64,000 bases of DNA, taken from assembly GCF_045865695.1 (NCBI RefSeq), contig NZ_BAACAP010000209.1, forward strand, positions 18,227 to 82,226. The letters run 5' to 3'. The notes below the pieces were generated by a model, which made no database searches, was not told the DNA's origin, and was given only the letters and a program-made list of their open reading frames with translations. The DNA comes from Scytonema sp045865695. GTDB lineage: Bacteria; Cyanobacteriota; Cyanobacteriia; Cyanobacteriales; Nostocaceae. Below are positions 25,187-32,593 of the stretch, piece by piece; positions within the stretch are counted from its first letter, which is position 1, and each line of letters opens with the position of its first letter. Both the position numbers and the translations under genes were made by a program.

Positions 25187-27832
25187 ATGTTAATTAAGCT
25201 GCCTTGTGCTGCTATTTGCTGGTTAATACCAGTTCTCTCAGTTACTATAGCTAATCCAGCTTATTCTGAACAACCGTTATCTGAAAAACCCTTGGCACTT
25301 TCAAGTGAAGTCAACAGAGATATTCGCTCATTAACTGAATTGCAATCTGCCAAAACCAGTGCTTTGTATTTGCTGAGGACACCCAGAGATAAAAATCAAG
25401 TTTCCCAACTTAGTCAAGCAACTACAGACGTGGTGTCAGTCACCGATGTTCAGGTGAACATCACAGATAAAGGGATAGAGTTAATTTTAGTTACAGCTAA
25501 CTCTGTTGAGTTGTCAGTTTCATCGAAAATAGAGGGCAATTCCTATATTGCAGATATTTCTAATGCCAAGTTGCAACTAGCAAGTGGAGAGAGATTCCAA
25601 AAAGAAAAGCCAGTGGCGGGAATTGCAGAAGTAACAGTAGCAAATGTAGATACTAACACCTTGCGCGTGACAGTAACCGGGGAAACAGCAGCACCAGTGG
25701 TGGAGTTGTTTGATAGTCAGACAGAGGGTTTGGTGTTTGGAGTCACAAGTACTACTTCCACAGCGCAGCAACCTGCACCGACCCCAGAGCAAAAACCACC
25801 TGCTAACGATCGCAAGCAACCACCGATAGAGTTAGAAGTGACAGCCCCACCTGAAGGAAGTTACCGAGTTCCTAACACGAGTTCAGCAACCAAAACTGAT
25901 ACTCCATTACGGGATATTCCCGCCTCGGTTCAAGTTATTCCAAGGGCAGTTATAGACGATTTGGGTGGTGGAGGCATAGCAGAAACATTGCGAGTCATTG
26001 GTATTGGAACTGACCGCTTTTCATCTCGGCTGTTTGATACTTATACAATCCGAGGATTTGCAACGCTATTTACTAATAACTTTCGCAACGGTCTAAGGGA
26101 AATAATTTCAAATTATCCTGTTGATATCTCTAACACAGAGCGAATTGAAGTACTCAGAGGACCTGCTTCCGTACTTTACGGTCAGAGCTTTCCTGGTGGT
26201 ATTGTCAACCGCGTTACAAAACAACCTTTGAATGAACCTTATTACTTTGCTCAAATACGTGCAGGTAGTTTTGGCTCTTACCAACCCTCAGTTGACTTTT
26301 CTGGACCTTTAAACACAGAAAAGACTTTATTGTACCGATTGAATGCTTCATATTTAAATGCGGATAGCTTTGTTGATTATGTAACCCAAGAACGATATTT
26401 TGTAGCACCGACTTTTAATTGGCGAATTAGTCAAAATACCAACCTCACATTGGAAGGAGAATATCAGAGAGATGAAAAACCGAATGGTGACGCTGAAATA
26501 ACGGGTTTGCCAGGGGTAGGAACTGTTTTACCAAACCCCAACGGTCAGATTTCGCGCAACAGAAACCTTGCAGAGCCTTCAATAGGTGACGAAAGCCGTC
26601 AGACAAGCCGAATTGCCTATAATTTCGAGCATCGCTTGAGTGAAAATTGGATTGTACGTAATGCCTTTCTATTTGGTCAACGAGTTATTGCAGAAGAAGA
26701 TGCTATTATTCCTACTGGTTTGCAACCCGGTAATCGTAGGGTAAATCGTATAAGTAACTTTATTAATAGTATTGAGAGTAATAATTTTTTAGATACCAAT
26801 GTTATAGGTAAATTCAAGACTGGTAAAATTGAACATGAACTGTTAGTTGGTTTTGATTTGTTTTGGCAGGATTTTTACTCTCGTAGTACAACTTATGCAC
26901 GTAGCCCAATAGACGCATTTAATCCAGTGTATGGTACACCTTTAGGTCAAGTTACAAGTAGAGCAAACACAAAAACTAACAGTGACGCTCAGGGGCTATA
27001 TTTTCAAGACCAAATTTCACTAACTAACAACCTAAAGCTAGTTCTAGGAGGACGCTTGGATTGGCTAAATACTAATTCTCTCAACCGTCTTAGTAGAGTA
27101 ACAACAAGTCAGTCCGATAATGCTTTTAGTCCACGAGTCGGTATCGTCTATCAGCCTAACAAAAACGTTTCACTTTATACTAGCTATACTAGCTCATTTA
27201 ATCAGATTACTGGCACTGATGCACGAGGTAATCCTTTTATACCTAGCCGTGGTCAGCAGTATGAAGTGGGAGTCAAAACTGACTGGTTTGATAACATGCT
27301 ATCTGCAACTTTAGCTTTATACGATTTGACTAGAACTAACATTACAACTACAGATCCAAGCAATTCTCGTTTCCAGGTTCAAACTGGAGAGCAAAAGAGT
27401 CAAGGTGTTGAACTTTATCTAACAGGAGAAATTTTACCGGGATGGAATATTATTGCTGCCTACAACTATACTAATGCTCGCGTTACCAGAGATAACCAAT
27501 TTAAAGTTGGAAATTTTCTCAACGCCATTCCCGAACACAGTGCTTCTTTGTGGACGACTTACACAATTGGTCAAGGTTCTCTGCAAGGATTAGGTTTTGG
27601 TTTAGGTGTATTTTATGTAAGCGATCGCGAAGGTGATTTAGCAAATACCTTTATTTTACCTTCTTATGTTCGTACCGATGCCGCGCTTTACTACCGACGC
27701 AACAACCTGCGAGTGCAACTCAACTTCCAAAATTTGTTTGACACTAACTACTATGTTTCAGCTTTCAATCGCAACCGGGTTTTTCCCGGTGCGCCGTTTG
27801 AAACACAATTAACTATAGGTTGGGAGTTTTAA
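25187..27832 (+). CDS. TonB-dependent siderophore receptor with AMIN domain (module C)
   Basis: 881 residues from the ATG at 25187, which has a strong GAGGTGGAG ribosome-binding site; a GTG at 25163 would give an eight-residue extension. Order: signal peptide (ends NPAYSEQ), AMIN domain (DVQVNITDKGIELILVT to VVELFDSQTEG), Pro/Gln linker, TonB-box-like IELEVTA, plug (RDIPASVQVIPRAV, TIRGF, ERIEVLRGPASVLYGQ), barrel ending LTIGWEF. It is similar to receptor A and to the frameshifted receptor F; C and F share the plug segment SSATKTDTPLRDIPASVQVI. First gene of module C. Confidence 0.95.
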   Translation: MLIKLPCAAICWLIPVLSVTIANPAYSEQPLSEKPLALSSEVNRDIRSLTELQSAKTSALYLLRTPRDKNQVSQLSQATTDVVSVTDVQVNITDKGIELILVTANSVELSVSSKIEGNSYIADISNAKLQLASGERFQKEKPVAGIAEVTVANVDTNTLRVTVTGETAAPVVELFDSQTEGLVFGVTSTTSTAQQPAPTPEQKPPANDRKQPPIELEVTAPPEGSYRVPNTSSATKTDTPLRDIPASVQVIPRAVIDDLGGGGIAETLRVIGIGTDRFSSRLFDTYTIRGFATLFTNNFRNGLREIISNYPVDISNTERIEVLRGPASVLYGQSFPGGIVNRVTKQPLNEPYYFAQIRAGSFGSYQPSVDFSGPLNTEKTLLYRLNASYLNADSFVDYVTQERYFVAPTFNWRISQNTNLTLEGEYQRDEKPNGDAEITGLPGVGTVLPNPNGQISRNRNLAEPSIGDESRQTSRIAYNFEHRLSENWIVRNAFLFGQRVIAEEDAIIPTGLQPGNRRVNRISNFINSIESNNFLDTNVIGKFKTGKIEHELLVGFDLFWQDFYSRSTTYARSPIDAFNPVYGTPLGQVTSRANTKTNSDAQGLYFQDQISLTNNLKLVLGGRLDWLNTNSLNRLSRVTTSQSDNAFSPRVGIVYQPNKNVSLYTSYTSSFNQITGTDARGNPFIPSRGQQYEVGVKTDWFDNMLSATLALYDLTRTNITTTDPSNSRFQVQTGEQKSQGVELYLTGEILPGWNIIAAYNYTNARVTRDNQFKVGNFLNAIPEHSASLWTTYTIGQGSLQGLGFGLGVFYVSDREGDLANTFILPSYVRTDAALYYRRNNLRVQLNFQNLFDTNYYVSAFNRNRVFPGAPFETQLTIGWEF

Positions 27833-27836
27833 GAAA

Positions 27837-28853
27837 GTGCGTCGTATCTTGCAATTAACTTTGGTTGGGTTGTTGCTGTTTTTAATACTATCGGCTTGCA
27901 GCTCTTCAATTCAAAAACAAGCTAAAAGTAGCGAGGATAATTCCTCTATGACTGCAAACACCGCTATTCGTGTAGTCAAACATTCTTTAGGTGAAACCAA
28001 GGTTCCGATTCACCCTCAACGAGTCGTGGTTCTGCATGGTTTTATGTGGACGGATGCTCTAGCTGTGGGAGTCAAACCAATTGGAGCACCGCTAAAGATT
28101 CCTTTAATACAACCTACAAGTGAACAGCGTCAAAGTGTTGTAGATGTGGGTTTTTTACCGAACAATCTTGAAAAAGTTTTAGCCCTAAAACCCGATCTGA
28201 TTTTAGGTCTATTTGAACAACAAAAGGACATCTACCCATTGTTATCACACATCGCACCTACAGTACTTATTGAAGTAAAAAACGTTCGGGATTGGAAAGA
28301 CCACTTTATGCAGGTGGCTAATGCACTTAATAAAACTGAAGAGGCTCAAAAGGTATTATTTAATTACCATTCTCGAATCAAGAAATTTAGAGCTACTGCT
28401 GGGGTAGATGCAAAGCGGCTTATCGTTAGACATCGCTTTCCTCAAACTCCCGTCTTAGTTGTTGGTTTTTATAACGGAAATTGTCGGGTTTTTAGTTGGG
28501 AAGAAAACAGTTTTTCTGGAGGAATTATAGAAGAGGCTGGTTTAACTCTCAAAACCGCTCCCAGCCAATTAAATAAGTTACAAAAAAGTGGTATTTACTC
28601 AATTTCTTGGGAAAGATTAGATTTAATTGATAATAGTATCATATTCCTTTCTCCATCTCATTTTTTATTTTCAAAGAGTGATATAGAAGAAAATCAAAAA
28701 GCTGTTAAGCAATTACAAACTATGCCTTTATGGTTAAGATTGAAGTCAGTGCAACAAGGTAAAGTGTATCCGGTAAAAGTCCACTGGGTAGGTAATGGTC
28801 CAATAGCAGCCAATCGCGTGCTTGACGATCTTTTTAAATACCTGCTCAACTAG
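27837..28853 (+). CDS. FecB-type iron-siderophore binding lipoprotein (module C)
   Basis: 338 residues, GTG start 4 bases after the receptor stop. Lipobox LILSACSS. Mature features: SLGETKVPIHPQRVVVLHGFMWTDAL, NLEKVLALKPDLILGLF, YPLLSHIAPTVLIEVK and the C-terminal VHWVGNGPIAANRVLDDLF. It is closest to the module F SBP (44170-45159), with which it shares the CRVFSWE.NSFS.GI segment not seen in the others. Its length includes an extra loop (AKRLIVRHRFPQ). Probable carrier for the same siderophore class as module F. Confidence 0.93.
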   Translation: MRRILQLTLVGLLLFLILSACSSSIQKQAKSSEDNSSMTANTAIRVVKHSLGETKVPIHPQRVVVLHGFMWTDALAVGVKPIGAPLKIPLIQPTSEQRQSVVDVGFLPNNLEKVLALKPDLILGLFEQQKDIYPLLSHIAPTVLIEVKNVRDWKDHFMQVANALNKTEEAQKVLFNYHSRIKKFRATAGVDAKRLIVRHRFPQTPVLVVGFYNGNCRVFSWEENSFSGGIIEEAGLTLKTAPSQLNKLQKSGIYSISWERLDLIDNSIIFLSPSHFLFSKSDIEENQKAVKQLQTMPLWLRLKSVQQGKVYPVKVHWVGNGPIAANRVLDDLFKYLLN

Positions 28854-28898
28854 CTTCAAAGTTTTTTATCCAAGTATATACTACAAGCAAAGTACATC

Positions 28899-29525
28899 AT
28901 GCTTAATTTTAACGCCATTACAAGAGCAACAATACAAGAAGTTCCTTATCGATGGGCTTTTTTGGAAAACCTATTTTCTTTAGAAGAGAGTTTGGAGTTG
29001 GCTAAAAGCTATCCTCAAGAAGGCTTCGAGCGAGTAGGCGATCGCTCTAAAAATTTTTTAGTCCTACCAGTTATTGATGAGACTAAAGATACTATTAAGC
29101 CATGTAAACTCAATAGCCTTTGGCAAGAACTTATTGACGATCTATGCACGAGTGCTTACCGAGCTACTGTTGGAAATCTCACAGGCTTGAACTTAATGAA
29201 TGATTTAATGTACATATACTTTTTCTGCTATGACTCAGAAAGTAGCTTTCCTCCTCATCCTGATGCTGACACTATTCGCATGGTGCAATTATTCTATTTC
29301 AATCAAGAATGGGATACTCACTGGGGAGGCTGTTTACGCATTTTGAAAGATGAGAATGCAGAATCGGTTTATCAAGGAATTCCACCACTACTGAATACCT
29401 CAGTTATTTTAGTGAAGTCAGAGAACTCTTGGCACTGTGTGACTCCAGTCACATCACATTCACCTCAATCTCGACGAATCTTAAAGGTTGCCTTTCTAAA
29501 ACGCGAGGAGTATTTTGCCTCATAG
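28899..29525 (+). CDS. Small 2OG-Fe(II) oxygenase-like protein (module C)
   Basis: 208 residues. Triad H120-P-D122, H179 (NSWHCVTP) and R192/R193. N-terminus MLNFNAITRATIQEVPYRW. It differs from most copies in HPD replacing HTD, in lacking the RRxxSG segment before the triad, and in ending KVAFLKREEYF. The module F copy at 43460 shares all three features. It is 45 bases after the SBP gene, and immediately after its stop begins a fragment of the ModA-like gene, so the 3' flank has been rearranged. Confidence 0.85.
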   Translation: MLNFNAITRATIQEVPYRWAFLENLFSLEESLELAKSYPQEGFERVGDRSKNFLVLPVIDETKDTIKPCKLNSLWQELIDDLCTSAYRATVGNLTGLNLMNDLMYIYFFCYDSESSFPPHPDADTIRMVQLFYFNQEWDTHWGGCLRILKDENAESVYQGIPPLLNTSVILVKSENSWHCVTPVTSHSPQSRRILKVAFLKREEYFAS

Positions 29526-29548
29526 ATTTGATTGCACTGACCGACGCT

Positions 29549-29737
29549 CTAGCGAATTACATCGTTTCATCAACTGGGCAACAAATACTAGCAAAGTATG
29601 GATTTAATAGTCCCTTGTCTGTGAGAGAATGTCAAGGAATTGGTGGAATTTTACTGGCTGTGAGTGTAGCCTTTGCTTTACACAGAAAGTTGATGGCTGC
29701 CAAACAGCAAAAAAATTTAAGTGAGCGATCGCACTAT
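29549..29737 (+). pseudogene. 3' fragment of the ModA-like gene
   Basis: Encodes LANYIVSSTGQQILAKYGFN, SPLSVRECQGIGG and the anchor helix ending HRKLMAAKQQK, nearly the same as the end of the protein at 19961-20908. It has no start or binding fold. It is part of the 290-bp segment shared with 20714-21029 and is joined just after the oxygenase stop of module C. Confidence 0.75.
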
Positions 29738-30475
29738 CTAAATTGTATCTGGGTCGATATTTAACTCCCGTAATTTGGCTGCCAAACGTTCTGCTTTTTC
29801 AGCTTCCTGTTGTGCCTTTTGTTCTACCTGTTCTAGTTTTTGTTCTGTCTGTCGTGCTGTTTCTTCTGGTGTTGGTACTAGTTGCTCATCTGGTGTAAAA
29901 AACCGCAATAAACCCTGATGAACTCCCAAATATAACCCTAATTGTTGACTCCACAAATGTCCTTGTTCGTTTGGTTGCAGAGGTTGATATTCTCCATCGA
30001 CTAAATGAAATCCCGCAAATTCTAATGTATACGGGTCGAACCAAAAATAATCTGGTGTGCGGAAAGTATCTTGATAAATTTCTTTTTTTAAACCTTTGTC
30101 TGTCTTGGCTGTTGAGTCCGACAAAATTTCTAGAATGACATTCGGGTATTTGCCATCTTCTTCCCAGACTACCCAACTTTTGCGGGTTTTCCGTTGGGTT
30201 CCCAACACTACGAAAAAGTCTGGACCGCGAAAATCTTCTGATTTGAGTTGGCGTGGACTATAGTAAATAGTCAGGTTTCCTGCTGCATAGAAATCATTTC
30301 TATCTCGCCACAGCCATTCTAGACATATCAAAAGTAAAATTATTTGTCGCAGGTGCAGTTCTGTTTCCAAGGGAGGTTCGTCACTATATAGATCGCCAGG
30401 AGGAAATATAACATCTGGGGAGATGCCTTGTTGAGCATCTAATTCTTGAGCTACGGTCATAGAATGATACGGCAT
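29738..30475 (-). CDS. Uma2-family (putative restriction endonuclease fold) protein
   Basis: 245 residues from the ATG at 30475. It has the Uma2 pattern abundant in cyanobacteria: an N-terminal PDVIFPPGDLYSDEPPLETELH, the core PDFFVVLGTQRKTRKSWVVW followed by PNVILEILSDSTAKTD with the PD..E..SK-like catalytic motif, then a coiled coil rich in Glu/Gln (EQKLEQVEQKAQQEAEKAERL). The family has a PD-(D/E)XK nuclease-like fold, but its cellular role is unsettled. There are tens of copies in typical filamentous genomes. It is not part of the uptake modules; its 3' end is duplicated at 20931. Confidence 0.85.
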   Translation of the reverse strand: MPYHSMTVAQELDAQQGISPDVIFPPGDLYSDEPPLETELHLRQIILLLICLEWLWRDRNDFYAAGNLTIYYSPRQLKSEDFRGPDFFVVLGTQRKTRKSWVVWEEDGKYPNVILEILSDSTAKTDKGLKKEIYQDTFRTPDYFWFDPYTLEFAGFHLVDGEYQPLQPNEQGHLWSQQLGLYLGVHQGLLRFFTPDEQLVPTPEETARQTEQKLEQVEQKAQQEAEKAERLAAKLRELNIDPDTI

Positions 30476-30613
30476 CAATTAGTTATGGATTTATTTTAGC
30501 AGTTGTATTGCTTCAAAGCAGTTCCGGATTGTTTTTGCTTCAAGAGGCTGGGGCGATCGCCTTGGGAAACTGAAAGATATCATATCTTGGGATAATCACA
30601 AGAGATGAAGAAA

Positions 30614-30901
30614 TCACTCACGATTGATTGAGTTGTCTGGGTTAATCACAGCAATCTGTACTTGAATTAAATCGCTGATTACTGAGACATCTCCAAGTTC
30701 ATCTGAAGTCAACTTGCCAAGAATAAAATTCAGATCGTTTATTTTGCAGTTGAAAGAAAGACAATGAGCATTTAAGCTTATTAATGACAGGCGAAAACCC
30801 GGATCTTGATGAAAGGGTTCAAATTTCCCGATTTTGAAGATATTGTAAGCATTAACGGCGGCTGCTGGCGAGTTAAAGATAAGTTCTATCTGTCTGTCCA
30901 T
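30614..30901 (-). CDS. Small unknown protein, copy 2
   Basis: 95 residues from the ATG at 30901, with the same GAGGA ribosome-binding site as the copy at 22753. Changes include A to E and K to E in the middle part and NRE instead of a QS end. There is no known motif. With the receptor tail upstream of it now only about 13 codons long, it would have to be transcribed from module D read-through or its own promoter. Confidence 0.55.
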   Translation of the reverse strand: MDRQIELIFNSPAAAVNAYNIFKIGKFEPFHQDPGFRLSLISLNAHCLSFNCKINDLNFILGKLTSDELGDVSVISDLIQVQIAVINPDNSINRE

Positions 30902-30915
30902 AATAGCTATCCTCA

Positions 30916-30955
30916 TTAAAATTCCTACTTTACCGTTAACTGTGCTGTAAATGGA
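30916..30955 (-). pseudogene. Last codons of a lost TBDR gene, second copy
   Basis: Encodes only SPFTAQLTVKVGI-like or shifted barrel-tail sequence and the stop in the same place as 23052-23130. It is cut by the junction with the oxygenase gene. Confidence 0.5.
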
Positions 30956-31660
30956 CTATGACTTTAGGTTCCAAAATGCTATCTGCAAGCTCAGCCGCAG
31001 TTGGGGAGCATTTTGGGAAACTGGAGTCACCATATGCCAAGAGCGCTCGGAACGGACGAGGGCGAGGGAGTAGTTAATCAGAGGGGGAACTTCGTAGAAG
31101 ATGGATTCTGGCTGATTATCATTTAGTACTCGAAAATAACCTCCCCAGTCAAGAGACCATTCTTGATGAAAGAAAAACAAATGAGTTAGGTTCTTGGGGG
31201 AACCATCAAGGTGAGGAGTATATACAGCTTTTGTTTGGTCACTATAAGGATAGCGAGTGTGGCAATTGCGACGAAATTGAATTGTCATTGCATGGTTGTT
31301 AAGCCTTAACCCAGACAGTTCTTCCATAATTTCTCGATAGGTTGGTGTCCATAAGTCTTTTATTAGTTTCTGCCAAACCTCACCCAGGTTTTGAACAGAA
31401 GAAGTGAGTTGACCTTTTTCAAAGCGATCGCGCCACATATCGTGAATCTTTTGTAACTGAGTAATAGCTTCCTCTGTTGCAATAATTGGTGTCCATAAAC
31501 TAACATTCTCTTGGGAAAGCTCAGCAGATAATGTTGGAGATGGATAGCTTTTAATTAACTCCAATTGAACCTCTTGTGCTATCAAATTTTTACACAGTAT
31601 CCAGCGATAAGGATTGTCATAAACTACAGCAGTTTGTAAAGCATTCCAATTCAGCACCAT
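30956..31660 (-). CDS. Small 2OG-Fe(II) oxygenase-like protein (module D)
   Basis: 234 residues from the ATG at 31660 (MVLNWNALQTAVVYDNPYRW), 2 bases after the SBP stop; a TTG at 31666 is less likely. Triad H150-L-D152, H209 (SWHMVTP) and R222. It is the longest of the set, with an extra NCHTRYPYSDQTKAVYTP loop before the triad. The N-terminus resembles the module B/E type while the C-terminal part (LRLSLQIAFW) resembles A and G, so it may be a hybrid. Confidence 0.85.
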   Translation of the reverse strand: MVLNWNALQTAVVYDNPYRWILCKNLIAQEVQLELIKSYPSPTLSAELSQENVSLWTPIIATEEAITQLQKIHDMWRDRFEKGQLTSSVQNLGEVWQKLIKDLWTPTYREIMEELSGLRLNNHAMTIQFRRNCHTRYPYSDQTKAVYTPHLDGSPKNLTHLFFFHQEWSLDWGGYFRVLNDNQPESIFYEVPPLINYSLALVRSERSWHMVTPVSQNAPQLRLSLQIAFWNLKS

Positions 31661-31662
31661 AC

Positions 31663-32589
31663 TCAACCTCGCTTTGGATTCAAGATATATTTCTCTAAAT
31701 CATCCAGCACTCGCAAAGCGGACATTGGACCATTCGCAAGCCAATAAGTTCCAACTTCATAAACTTTACCTTGCTGAACAACTTTTAACTTTGACCACAA
31801 GGGCTGGGAACTGAGTTGCTGTAAAGCTTTTTGGGTATCCGCTTCTTGTTTAAAGCCGCTAGGAACTACAAACAACACATCTGCATCAATATCGCTCAGA
31901 CGTTCCCATGACTCTCTTCGGAAATGCAGTCTGTCATCTAAAGTTTGAGAAGGTGGGCGTGATAGCCCTGCATCCTCTAAAATCATTCCTGGGAAAGATT
32001 TTTTGTTGAATAGAAGAATTGTTTCTTTTGTGATACTTAAGACAGAAACCCGAAGCGAAGAAATTTGAGTTCCCATATGAGTCTTAAAGCGATCTAGGCG
32101 GACTTGGTAGTCAGCCATAACCCGATCTGCTGCTTCTTTCCTACCTAAAGCATTAGCAACTTGATAAAAAACCTGTTTCCAGTTGAGAATGCTTGTAATT
32201 TCAATGAACACTGTGGGTGCAATGTGCGACAGTAAGGGATAAGCTTCTTGAGAAGCAGGACTTTTGAGGTCTAAAATTAAGTCCGGCTTGAGAGTGAGAA
32301 TTTTTTCCAGATTAGGAGGTCCCCATCCTCCCACATCTTTAATCTTCTGCCATTGAGAAGGTGAGAGTTGTAAATAGGAGGAAAACGTCTTGGGAGCACC
32401 TACAGGTGTTATTCCCAATGCCAAAGTATCTTCTAACAGGAGGGGAAACAGCACAACGACTTGTTCGGGATGAGTTGTTAGTAAACTTTTATTAGGACGA
32501 GTTGCAGGGGGACGAATATCTGTGCTGCAAGCTACTAGCCCAAGCAACATCAGTAATGCGATCGCAATTAGTCTCACAAAAAGCCTCAC
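31663..32589 (-). CDS. FecB-type iron-siderophore binding lipoprotein (module D)
   Basis: 308 residues, GTG start 4 bases after the receptor stop. Lipobox MLLGLVACST. The linker after the lipid anchor is shorter than in the others and the usual GETxVPxHPQRV motif is cut to THPEQVVVL. Lobe 1 has NLEKILTLKPDLILDLK and YPLLSHIAPTVFIEI; the C-terminus has VYEVGTYWLANGPMSALRVLDDL. Probable periplasmic siderophore carrier for receptor D. Confidence 0.93.
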   Translation of the reverse strand: MRLFVRLIAIALLMLLGLVACSTDIRPPATRPNKSLLTTHPEQVVVLFPLLLEDTLALGITPVGAPKTFSSYLQLSPSQWQKIKDVGGWGPPNLEKILTLKPDLILDLKSPASQEAYPLLSHIAPTVFIEITSILNWKQVFYQVANALGRKEAADRVMADYQVRLDRFKTHMGTQISSLRVSVLSITKETILLFNKKSFPGMILEDAGLSRPPSQTLDDRLHFRRESWERLSDIDADVLFVVPSGFKQEADTQKALQQLSSQPLWSKLKVVQQGKVYEVGTYWLANGPMSALRVLDDLEKYILNPKRG

Positions 32590-32593
32590 GCGC

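Larger units (their letters stand above)
30529..30958. repeat. 430-bp duplicated segment, copy 2
   Basis: Nearly identical to 22665-23094. Its right-hand edge coincides with the stop codon of the module D oxygenase, so this copy was joined exactly at the 3' end of that gene. Confidence 0.75.
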
